The notes: generated by a model from the sequence alone, not told the origin. Counted from the stretch's first letter, positions 43,719 through 50,224 are shown. The stretch: DNA of 64,000 nt from an uncultured Prevotellaceae bacterium (GCA_947305005.1 CAMZCM010000012.1:1-64000); one strand, 5' to 3'. Translations and numbers: made by a program.

Positions 43719-44156
43719 TCAGTCAAAGTCGAAGTCGGTGACATAATGGTCGAAGGTCAGACCCTCGGTGCTACCGTATTTGGCCAGGATTTTCAAGATG
43801 TCTTCTTGCTGACTAGGTGAGAGCTTGTTTTCACCATGATGGTATCGGTAATAAGGACCATTGCCACTGCTGAAGTAACACTGCACGCGCCGGCGCGCCT
43901 CGGCCCTCTGATAGTGGGGCACGTTCTTATAGATATGACTGAAACCCCATGCCATCTTCACCTGTTTCGCTTCATTGAAACGCGAGCACTGTCCATCCTT
44001 CCACGCAGAAGGAAAGACAGCGGCACCGCCAAGCTTCTTTTCAGGCTGCAGCAGATAGGCCTGATAGCGCAGGCACTTGTCACGCAGTTGGCATTTTTCA
44101 TTGAAACAAACCTGATATCCCCAGGGAATATTTTTATATTCTAATTGATTTTTCAT
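43719..44156 (-). CDS. DUF6078-like Cys-containing protein
   Basis: A 145-residue soluble protein. The N-terminal part has CFNEKCQLRDKCLRYQAYLL, with spaced cysteines (and a later GQCSRF) that could bind a metal or an iron-sulfur cluster; the C-terminal part ends in a PYYRYHHGENKLSPSQQEDILKILAKYG segment reminiscent of a helix-turn-helix. It fits, from memory, the Bacteroidota DUF6078 family, whose function is unknown. I start at ATG 44156 (MKNQLEYKN). It lies on the same strand as the VapE-type gene, with the left iteron array between them, and the left end of the 120-bp inverted repeat abuts its start codon. Confidence 0.7.
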   Translation of the reverse strand: MKNQLEYKNIPWGYQVCFNEKCQLRDKCLRYQAYLLQPEKKLGGAAVFPSAWKDGQCSRFNEAKQVKMAWGFSHIYKNVPHYQRAEARRRVQCYFSSGNGPYYRYHHGENKLSPSQQEDILKILAKYGSTEGLTFDHYVTDFDFD

Positions 44157-44157
44157 A

Positions 44158-44277
44158 AGACCTAACATTGATAAACTATATTTTTGTGATTATAAGTGAG
44201 TTAGACTCTTTAAGCCTGCTTGAAAGACCTAACAAAGACCTAACTAAGAGGTAACTGAGACCTAACTAAGACCTAAC
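44158..44277 (+). repeat. Left 120-bp inverted repeat of the VapE element, with 5 x 11-bp iterons
   Basis: It begins with AGACCTAACATTGAT (44158-44172), the exact reverse complement of 45761-45775. After 52 bp there are five units of AGACCTAAC-type with a strict 11-bp period, starting at 44225, 44236, 44247 (variant AGAGGTAAC), 44258 and 44269. The right copy has the same order and the same 52-bp spacing in inverted orientation. The 52-bp segments match at about half of the positions, better in the outer half. Confidence 0.85.
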
Positions 44278-44286
44278 ACGGAACGA

Positions 44287-45516
44287 CTACGCTGCCATTA
44301 CCGGAATGACTTTATAGAAAGGTACATTGCTGCGGTCAACTGACTCATAGCCGAGCGTTGTCATCGCATGTCCCACACGAACCTTGTTGCCGTGATTGAT
44401 ATCAACGGAAGGATACTCTTTTTGAATATGGTTCAGCAACATCTTCGAATTCATCAGTTCTGCAGCTTCACCCGCCTTGGGTTTCCGGAAGCAAACCTCA
44501 ACCATTTCGACGATGTCCTTCTGCACGAGATAGTTCTGGTTTAGCTGCTGAATACGGGTCACCTCATCGTTCGAAAACCAATAAGGTGTCTTGGCCACCG
44601 TCAGTTCATAAACCACTTGCGCATAAAGCTGTCCATAGTCAATCTCACCCGCATTGTCAATATATTGCCCGTCAGGAATCTGCAGACAGATGTAGCGGCG
44701 ACTGCCCGTAGGGTCAGTCAGGGGATGGGGATTGTTGGTCGTTGCTACAAACGAGGCAAAACGCAACCGGTCCTCCTGTGCACAACCGTAGATAGGGCGT
44801 CCGTTCACCTTGCTCTTCGAGAGTGTCTGCTTCAGGGCTGCATGTTGGCTGGGTCGGATGGCATCCAGTTCGTCAAGGTTCACCAGCAGATTGTTTGTCA
44901 AAGCCATCTCCTTGTCGAATTTGTTCGACAGGTTCAAGTGATCGAGATAATAGGGACGCAGATCCGTGGGCAACAGACGATGGAAGAAGGTGGTCTTGCC
45001 ACAACCCTGAGCACCTATCAGCGTGGGCACGCATTCGTTGCCATGCAGGGTGTCCATCTGCAGCCAGTGAGCCACAGCCGACAGCAGCCATGTAGAAAGG
45101 AAACCTTGCTGCTCGGAGGTGATGCCGGGCAGGCGGCTGAAGAGCTGTGCGATGTGGTTCTGACCGTCCCACTTAGGCAATTGTTTCAGATAGTCGCCTA
45201 TAGGATTATGTACGGGTACATCTTCAGAATGTATGAATTCCTGAATCTCCGTCTTGGGAGTCCCTTTTTCACACACCTGCTCCTTCTTGGCCCTGCGGAT
45301 GATGCTGTTGAGCGCCTCCTGGGTCAGCGCGCGCCAATCCTCATCAGGTTTCGTTATACGCTCGGCTTTGCCGCTTGACTTGGCCAAGAACTCAACCTTT
45401 CCGTTCAGCACATTGCGACGAAAGCTGTAGTTTTCATTGAGAAAAAGCTCTACTGCGAGCGTTGTCTCGAGGGCAGAAGTCATATCGCCCCCATGGATCA
45501 ATTGTTGTTCTTCCAT
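44287..45516 (-). CDS. VapE-type (virulence-associated E) ATPase with DUF3874-like C-terminus
   Basis: A 409-residue protein. An N-terminal part (about 1-110) with few features is followed by the VirE/VapE P-loop domain: WLQMDTLHGNECVPTLIGAQGCGKTTF (Walker A GAQGCGKTT), LLVNLDELDAI (Walker B) and the FVATTNNPHPLTDPTGSRRY segment with a likely sensor Asn and arginine finger. The C-terminal 100 residues resemble DUF3874 and may be a winged helix. VapE proteins are superfamily 3-like helicases found on phage-related and integrative elements; many are fused to a primase domain, which is absent here. It is flanked on both sides by inverted iteron arrays and has its own promoter, suggesting a small self-contained unit. 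Confidence 0.85.
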   Translation of the reverse strand: MEEQQLIHGGDMTSALETTLAVELFLNENYSFRRNVLNGKVEFLAKSSGKAERITKPDEDWRALTQEALNSIIRRAKKEQVCEKGTPKTEIQEFIHSEDVPVHNPIGDYLKQLPKWDGQNHIAQLFSRLPGITSEQQGFLSTWLLSAVAHWLQMDTLHGNECVPTLIGAQGCGKTTFFHRLLPTDLRPYYLDHLNLSNKFDKEMALTNNLLVNLDELDAIRPSQHAALKQTLSKSKVNGRPIYGCAQEDRLRFASFVATTNNPHPLTDPTGSRRYICLQIPDGQYIDNAGEIDYGQLYAQVVYELTVAKTPYWFSNDEVTRIQQLNQNYLVQKDIVEMVEVCFRKPKAGEAAELMNSKMLLNHIQKEYPSVDINHGNKVRVGHAMTTLGYESVDRSNVPFYKVIPVMAA

Positions 45517-45602
45517 TGATAATAGATTTAAGAAATTAAACTAAGATATTTATTATCTTGTCCTTAGTCGGACAGATGCTTTTCATGCATGTTTTTCGGC
45601 TA

Positions 45603-45634
45603 CAAAGATACAAAATAAAATTGAAAAATCCAAA
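45603..45634 (-). promoter_or_regulatory. Promoter of the VapE-type gene
   Basis: On the minus strand TTTG (45634-45631) and TATCTTTG (45610-45603) are 20 bp apart. The right iteron array begins 21 bp upstream of the -33 box, a position suited to a regulator or replication protein. The leader would be about 80 bases. Confidence 0.8.
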
Positions 45635-45655
45635 TTTTTACGGAGAAAAGACACA

Positions 45656-45775
45656 GTTAGGTCTCTGTTACCTCTCAGTTAGGTCTTAGTTACCTCTTTG
45701 TTAGGTCTTAAAGGCTATGAATAACGACTAAATTCTCTCATATTCAAACACTTATATAAAATCAATGTTAGGTCT
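45656..45775 (+). repeat. Right 120-bp inverted repeat of the VapE element, with 5 x 11-bp iterons
   Basis: Five units with an 11-bp period start at 45656, 45667, 45678, 45689 and 45700, alternating GTTAGGTCT and GTTACCTCT. After exactly 52 bp comes ATCAATGTTAGGTCT (45761-45775). This mirrors the left copy. Confidence 0.85.
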
Positions 45776-45835
45776 TGTAAAAATTAGACAAACCTATCGT
45801 TTCATTTATCGCAGAGCTAAGAGGTTCACAAAAAT
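45776..45835. other. Short spacer with no feature
   Basis: Sixty bases between the right inverted repeat and the palindrome array. The first bases (TGTAAAAATTAGA) resemble a decayed copy of the sequence around the start codon of the DUF6078-like gene seen outside the left repeat. Confidence 0.3.
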
Positions 45836-45894
45836 TCCCACCGTGGGAATAATTTGTTCCCATTGTGGGAATACTTTGTTCCCATAATGGGAAT
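45836..45894. repeat. Three 15-bp palindromes TTCCCAnnnTGGGAA with 22-bp period
   Basis: Palindromes at 45836-45850, 45858-45872 and 45880-45894 are separated by 7-bp spacers TAATTTG and TACTTTG. The 22-bp period equals two helical turns, so a dimeric protein would bind three sites on one face of the DNA. No regulator gene is adjacent. Confidence 0.75.
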
Positions 45895-46198
45895 ATTCAT
45901 CGGGGGCTAATCAAAACCATTATTTATTGTGTACTGATTTTGGTTGACAGTTGGTCTTCTGTGCTATTCCTAATGCGGTTGACACTCAATCCACGTAGCT
46001 GGTAGTAGACAATACCAGAGCAAATGTGTTTCTTGAAATACCAGAGGACAGATACTCTTGTAACAATGCCATTCTTTCCCATCCTTAAGTAATCTGACCC
46101 ATTTTCCTTAAGTAATCTGATATAAAAAAGTATACTTTTTATACCTAGAAACCTTAACCTTTTATATCTAGAAACCTTAAGTGAACTTTTTCCGCCAT
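45895..46198. other. Repeat-rich intergenic region: two 23-bp-period direct repeat pairs around a palindrome
   Basis: CCTTAAGTAATCTGA occurs at 46083-46097 and 46106-46120. A perfect 16-bp palindrome AAAAAGTATACTTTTT lies at 46125-46140. Then ATA(C/T)CTAGAAACCTTAA-type units occur at 46141-46157 and 46164-46180. Both pairs have a 23-bp period. A 124-codon minus frame crosses this region, but the repeats fall in different frames within it, which argues against coding. Confidence 0.6.
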
Positions 46199-46234
46199 TT
46201 CTTTGGCGCTTCACTCGCTTAATCGCTACATTTG
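46199..46234 (+). promoter_or_regulatory. Duplicated promoter, copy 1
   Basis: The 27-bp stretch 46199-46225 is identical to 46283-46309. TTTG (46202-46205) is followed after 21 bp by TACATTTG (46227-46234), an acceptable -7 box. Confidence 0.65.
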
Positions 46235-46282
46235 ACTTCGTCGAAGATACTAGTGCTCGGAAATGCAAAGAAAAACAAGCTT

Positions 46283-46317
46283 TTCTTTGGCGCTTCACTC
46301 GCTTAATCGTATCTTTG
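46283..46317 (+). promoter_or_regulatory. Duplicated promoter, copy 2 (main candidate for the methyltransferase operon)
   Basis: TTTG (46286-46289), 20 bp, TATCTTTG (46310-46317): a full-consensus Bacteroidota promoter. Transcription would start near 46323, leaving a leader of about 310 bases before the methyltransferase ATG. Confidence 0.8.
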
Positions 46318-46322
46318 TGGCG

Positions 46323-46632
46323 TGATTAGGCACGAAACGTTTCTTCCGAAGCGCTTTCAACCTTAGCGAAGGGGCCTGATCAGAATCTTATTGGAAAATT
46401 ATAACAAGCGTTTGCTGTTATTCGGAATTGCTTCAAGAACCTAGGAAATTCAAGAACTAATATGCCGAAAGAATAGGTCGCAAACGCCGATGCGTTAAGC
46501 ATGGGCGTGACTTATCTGGTGTATTTAGGCTTCCTAGGGCCGTTGAAGCATGGATTGGAATACCGTCCATGCTTTCATTATGCCCTAATTGCCTGCCTCC
46601 GAAGATAAGCAATATGCACTAATGCATAACGT
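46323..46632 (+). ncRNA. Long structured leader of the methyltransferase operon (candidate RNA element)
   Basis: About 310 transcribed bases without a large frame. Visible hairpins include ACGCC...GGCGT around 46475-46508, enclosing ATGC/GCAT, and AAGCATGGA (46546-46554) with TCCATGCTT (46566-46574), a 9-bp stem with an 11-base loop. ATGCA...TGCAT (46614-46627) sits just before the start codon. A 35-codon frame (46501-46608, MGVTYLVYLGFLGPLKH...) overlaps the hairpins. It could be an attenuator, a leader peptide or an independent small RNA; I do not recognise a known family. Confidence 0.4.
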
Positions 46633-47670
46633 ATGGCTAACAAAAACCTAAACGCAGCTAAAACAGCCAAGAAGGATGAGTTCTATACTCAATTGACTGA
46701 CATTGAAAGGGAATTACAACACTACTGGCCTCATTTCCGTGACAAGGTAGTATTGTGCAATTGTGACGACCCTTACGAGAGTAATTTCTTCAAGTACTTT
46801 GCTTTGCGTTTCAACCAACTTGGATTGAAGAAGCTGATTTGTACCTGTTATAATGGTTCACCCGTGCAGGGCAATGAGCTAATGATTGACTTTGGAGACT
46901 TTACAAATGATCCCAAGAAGATTGCGTATAAGGTAGAAATCACAGAGGTTAAAGACCTCAATGGCGATGGTGCCGTTGACCTTTCAGATGTTCAGTACCT
47001 GCTGAAGAATGACAAAAATGTTTGTTCTATTCTAAAAACTGGTGATTTCCGTGATCCAGAATGCATTGAACTGCTAAAGCAGGCAGATATCGTCGTGACT
47101 AATCCTCCTTTCTCTTTGTTTAGAGAATATGTAGCACAATTAATAGAATATAAGAAGAAGTTCTTGATTATTGGAAATCAAAACAATATCACATACAAAG
47201 AAGTCTTTCCATTATTAATGAAGAATCAGATATGGCTTGGTTATAAATCTGGAGACATGGCTTTTAAAGTCCCAGATGATTACGAGCCGAAAGAAACACG
47301 TTTTTGGCAAGATGAAAGTGGTCAGAAATGGAGAAGTTTAGGTAATATTTGTTGGTACACTAACCTAGATCACAACAAACGTCATGAAGAAATAGATTTA
47401 GTTTGCCGATACTCTTCTGATGAATATCCAAGATATGACAATTACAACGCAATCAATGTGAATAGGGTTGATGATATTCCTTGTGATTATAATGAAATAA
47501 TGGGGGTTCCTATAACATTCCTTGATAAATACAACCCTGAGCAATTCGAAATAATTGGAATTGATAGATATGTTGAAGATAATCCCAATTATGGGCATAG
47601 ATTTTTGTTGAAAGGAAAAGAAGTCTATGCTCGTATCTTAATTCGCAACAAACACCCGCAAACGATATGA
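46633..47670 (+). CDS. EcoRI-type adenine-specific DNA methyltransferase
   Basis: A 345-residue protein colinear with M.EcoRI-type enzymes: KKDEFYTQLTDIERELQHY, FRDKVVLCNCDDPYESNFFKYFA, GLKKLICTCYN, the catalytic motif DIVVTNPPFSLF (NPPF at 157-160), KKFLIIGNQNNITYKEVF and GVPITFLDKYNPEQFEIIG. It would transfer a methyl group from SAM to adenine N6. In place of a variable segment it has DLNGDGAVDLSDVQYLL (from residue 108), which has all ligand positions of an EF-hand or dockerin calcium loop. The gene is AT-rich, lies behind a duplicated promoter and a long leader, and overlaps the DUF262-HNH gene by 4 bp, so the two form one unit. The recognition site cannot be predicted. Confidence 0.9.
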   Translation: MANKNLNAAKTAKKDEFYTQLTDIERELQHYWPHFRDKVVLCNCDDPYESNFFKYFALRFNQLGLKKLICTCYNGSPVQGNELMIDFGDFTNDPKKIAYKVEITEVKDLNGDGAVDLSDVQYLLKNDKNVCSILKTGDFRDPECIELLKQADIVVTNPPFSLFREYVAQLIEYKKKFLIIGNQNNITYKEVFPLLMKNQIWLGYKSGDMAFKVPDDYEPKETRFWQDESGQKWRSLGNICWYTNLDHNKRHEEIDLVCRYSSDEYPRYDNYNAINVNRVDDIPCDYNEIMGVPITFLDKYNPEQFEIIGIDRYVEDNPNYGHRFLLKGKEVYARILIRNKHPQTI

Positions 47671-48791
47671 TGACAATAACATTAAAGACAATAACTGTTG
47701 GCGAGATTGTCAAGGGTTATGTGAACAACGACGAACAAGGAGTACGTGGTTATAATGGGCAGTTGGATATTCGTCCGCCCTATCAACGCGAGTTTATCTA
47801 TAATGAAAAGGAACAGCAGGCGGTCATCACGACGGTGCTGAACGGATATCCACTGAATGTGATGTACTGGGTAAAGCGGAGTGCTGATGCCGAGTGTCCC
47901 TACGAGGTGATGGACGGCCAGCAACGCACGCTATCGCTGTGCGAATACGTGGTAGGCAAGTTTGCTTACGACTTCAAGAACTTCTTCAATCAGCCTGAAG
48001 ATATTCAGAAGCGAATCCTCGATTACCCACTGACCATCTATGTCTGCGAGGGCGAGGCCAGCGAGAAACTGGAGTGGTTCAAGACTATCAACATCGCTGG
48101 AAAGCCGCTGAACGAGCAGGAAATCAATAATGCCATTTATGCAGGGCCGTTCGTGAGCGATGCCAAGAGGCATTTCTCGAAGTCGAGCTGTGGTGCCTAT
48201 CGCCTAGGCAAGGACTTAGTAAACGGCACTCCGATTCGTCAGGACTTTCTGCACAAGGCCTTGGAGTGGATGGCCGACCATGAGACACGCGGTGGTCATC
48301 GCCAGACGATCGTGGGTTATATGGCAGCCCACCAGCACGACCCGAACGCTAACAATCTGTGGTCATACTTCCAGACGGTGCTGAATTGGGCCATCACGAA
48401 CTTCGACATGAAGAAGTTCAAGAAGATCATGAAGGGCTTGGATTGGGCGTGGCTGTATGACAAATACGGCTCTGAGACGCTTGACACCGCAATCCTTGGA
48501 CAACGAATCTCTGCGCTGATGCGCGATAGCGAGATTCAGAAGCAGTCGGGCATCATTCCTTATGTGCTGACAGGTGACGAGCACTATCTTGACCTACGTG
48601 CCTTCCCCGATGACATCAAGGTGGCGGTTTGGGAACGACAGAACCATATCTGCCCCATCTGCGGCAAGGAGTTCGACTTCGAATTTATGGAAGGAGACCA
48701 CATCACCCCATGGCGCGACGGTGGCCGCACGGTGGTTGAGAACTGCCAGATGTTATGCAGGGAATGTAACAGAAGGAAGGGTACCAAATAA
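47667..48791 (+). CDS. DUF262 (GmrS-like) protein with C-terminal HNH nuclease
   Basis: A 374-residue protein. The DUF262 domain (about 1-230) has RPPYQREFIYNEKEQQAVITT-like and VMDGQQRTLSL (DGQQR) motifs, as in the GmrSD/BrxU group of restriction enzymes. The C-terminal HNH domain (about 315-374) has CPIC, GDHITPWRDGG, ENCQMLCRECNRRKG: two CxxC zinc knuckles around the catalytic DH and Asn. Fused DUF262-HNH proteins are known or suspected DNA-cleaving defence enzymes. Here it overlaps an EcoRI-type methyltransferase gene by 4 bp (an alternative Met lies at 47670), so a restriction-modification pair is the simplest reading; it could instead be a modification-dependent nuclease. This is inference from context. 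Confidence 0.85.
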   Translation: MMTITLKTITVGEIVKGYVNNDEQGVRGYNGQLDIRPPYQREFIYNEKEQQAVITTVLNGYPLNVMYWVKRSADAECPYEVMDGQQRTLSLCEYVVGKFAYDFKNFFNQPEDIQKRILDYPLTIYVCEGEASEKLEWFKTINIAGKPLNEQEINNAIYAGPFVSDAKRHFSKSSCGAYRLGKDLVNGTPIRQDFLHKALEWMADHETRGGHRQTIVGYMAAHQHDPNANNLWSYFQTVLNWAITNFDMKKFKKIMKGLDWAWLYDKYGSETLDTAILGQRISALMRDSEIQKQSGIIPYVLTGDEHYLDLRAFPDDIKVAVWERQNHICPICGKEFDFEFMEGDHITPWRDGGRTVVENCQMLCRECNRRKGTK

Positions 48792-49059
48792 CGTTAGTTT
48801 GACGAGAATTCTCAGAAGTAGTTTGCAACATTGGCGGTAAATACTTCCTAGGGGATATTAAAACTATTAATACCTCTTTGCAATAATTCGTATTACAATA
48901 TAAGCCTTGTTTTATGAGGTTCAACCATCATGAGATTACACCCTCTGCATCCTCCTTGGGTTGTATAAAGCCTATAGGTCTGCGTGGTTTTAAGGTCGCA
49001 ACTTGCGACCTTGAAGCCTGCAATTCTGCAAAGATGGCAAAGTAAGAACTACTTTATTA
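48792..49059. other. Intergenic spacer with a perfect hairpin
   Basis: No gene is supported here. AAGGTCGCA (48992-49000) and TGCGACCTT (49004-49012) form a 9-bp hairpin with a 3-base loop and no T run, more like an operator or repeat than a terminator. Confidence 0.4.
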
Positions 49060-49560
49060 TTATAACTTCTCTATCTCTTCCACAGACAAGCCCGTATATC
49101 GGACAATTTGCTTGGTCGAAAGGCCATCATCTTTCATGCGAGAAGCGGTTTGTATGAGACTCTTATGTGTGGCTGTCTCTGAAATGACATCCACGTTCTT
49201 CTCCCATTCATTCCAATCAGTATCTGTCAGGTAGCGTGCAACTTGCTCACGAAGCGGTGGCAAATCGTGTTGGACTACCTCCCAAACAGTTTGCAGTTTC
49301 AACTTGTAGTAGTCATGAGCAAGGATGTTGCGCATTTTCATAATGACATCCCAAGGGGTGTCGGGATGTTCTGCACGGAACGCTTTAGTAAGATGGTAAA
49401 CGGCTTCGCCAATGGCAAGAATGTTATAAACGACTGCATAGCACATCATATCGTCTGCTTGCAAATCATCATAAGTTTTACCATGAGTGTAACGAGCAAT
49501 ATTGTCAGTAGCTGCCGCTATATGCTCCAATCTTAAACGGTCCTTAAGCGGTTCTCTCAT
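49060..49560 (-). CDS. hepT: HepT-type HEPN toxin with extra C-terminal domain
   Basis: A 166-residue protein. Residues 1-115 are a DUF86/HepT HEPN domain with the ribonuclease motif R-x4-H-x-Y visible as R77, H82 and Y84 in RNILAHDYY. HepT is an RNase or AMPylated toxin neutralised by the MntA nucleotidyltransferase. Typical HepT proteins end near residue 115-140; this one continues with about 45 residues (ETATHKSLIQTASRMKDDGLSTKQIVRYTGLSVEEIEKL) that look like a small helix-turn-helix of the kind found at the end of Rpn/PD-(D/E)XK transposase-like proteins. It overlaps mntA by 17 bp, so the two are co-translated. Confidence 0.9.
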   Translation of the reverse strand: MREPLKDRLRLEHIAAATDNIARYTHGKTYDDLQADDMMCYAVVYNILAIGEAVYHLTKAFRAEHPDTPWDVIMKMRNILAHDYYKLKLQTVWEVVQHDLPPLREQVARYLTDTDWNEWEKNVDVISETATHKSLIQTASRMKDDGLSTKQIVRYTGLSVEEIEKL

Positions 49561-49840
49561 ATATCAGATATTTGTCTCGGTTTGCACTTTCTTCAGCAAA
49601 AGGAAGCAATTCACCATCTTCTACAAGATCAACCCTACGATCTAGCAATCGCTCCAAATCATTCCACATTCTAAAGAATTTGAGACCTATGGGTTGTGAG
49701 TGGTCAAGATTAACGAGGATATCCACGTCGCTTAGGGGTGTTTCCTCGCCGCGTGAGTAGGAGCCAAAGAGCCATGCCTTCAAAACGGGTTGCGTCTTGA
49801 AGTATTCAGCAATAGTTTGGGTCATGGATTGCGTACTCAT
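49544..49840 (-). CDS. mntA: MntA-type minimal nucleotidyltransferase antitoxin
   Basis: A 98-residue nucleotidyltransferase with the GS-x10-DxD motif complete: G26-S27 in FGSYSRG and D38-V39-D40 in SDVDILV; the third carboxylate lies in RRVDLVED. MntA AMPylates a Tyr of HepT to silence it. I start at MSTQSMTQ (49840): the frame stays open to 50086, but a promoter -7 box at 49868-49875 lies upstream of this ATG and the extension is antisense to a cbiB remnant. Confidence 0.9.
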   Translation of the reverse strand: MSTQSMTQTIAEYFKTQPVLKAWLFGSYSRGEETPLSDVDILVNLDHSQPIGLKFFRMWNDLERLLDRRVDLVEDGELLPFAEESANRDKYLIYERTA

Positions 49841-49867
49841 AATCGTCCGGAGATAGGTTTCACACCG

Positions 49868-49899
49868 CAAAAGTAGCGATTTATCCCATTCACGCCAAG
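49868..49899 (-). promoter_or_regulatory. Promoter of mntA-hepT
   Basis: TACTTTTG (49875-49868 on the minus strand) with CTTG (49899-49896) 20 bp upstream, three of four matches to the -33 box. It supports the short form of MntA. Confidence 0.6.
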
Positions 49900-49966
49900 A
49901 AAATGAGCGTTTTTCTTTGGTAAATGGTATTCTGATGAAAACAAAAGTTCCTCTTGTTCCATTCAT

Positions 49967-50224
49967 AGCACAAGCCGCTGCGTCCTCTGCGGTGAAGCAT
50001 ATGCAGAGGCTGCCCTCGCCGGCATTCTCAACTGTCGTTTTGGCGGTACGCACAACTACTTCGGTGAGGCCGTCGTGAAGCCCCATATCGGCGACAATCC
50101 GCGTGCGCTCACCACAGCCGACCTACACAGCAGCCTCTGCATATGCTTCGCCGCCGAACTCCTCGCCGTTGCCATCGTACTTTTTTGTCCTTTTTTACCT
50201 ATGCTCCTACACCTACTTTTCTAA
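49967..50224 (+). pseudogene. 3' remnant of cbiB/cobD-type adenosylcobinamide-phosphate synthase
   Basis: A plus-strand frame ending in TAA at 50222-50224 encodes EAYAEAALAGILNCRFGG, then THNYFGEAVVKPHIGDNPR and LTTADLHSSLCICFAAELL. This matches the C-terminal signature I know for CbiB (PEAALAGAL..R.GG.NYYFG....KP.IG). Everything upstream of about 49980 in this frame is unrelated, so about 80% of the gene is missing. The last 15 codons also look non-native. CbiB makes the aminopropanol-containing nucleotide loop precursor of cobalamin, so this copy cannot work. It lies antisense over the upstream flank of mntA, which suggests that the toxin-antitoxin pair arrived by an event that deleted cbiB. 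Confidence 0.65.

Noticed and set aside
44225..45708. The 11-bp and 22-bp arrays as CRISPR
   Set aside because: Units are far too short, there are no unique spacers, and no cas gene is present.
45924..46298. 124-codon minus-strand frame in the repeat-rich intergenic region
   Set aside because: It crosses direct repeats of 23-bp period that fall into different frames, runs antisense over the duplicated promoter, and has a basic, unbalanced composition. The last 50 residues look slightly protein-like, so a small chance of a real short gene remains.
46954..47004. Dockerin-like loop as evidence for a cellulosome
   Set aside because: Only one loop is present, inside a cytoplasmic methyltransferase; no cohesin or scaffoldin is seen.
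49841..50086. N-terminal extension of MntA to 50086
   Set aside because: The extension lies upstream of the promoter -7 box and is antisense to the cbiB remnant; MntA proteins are about 100 residues.
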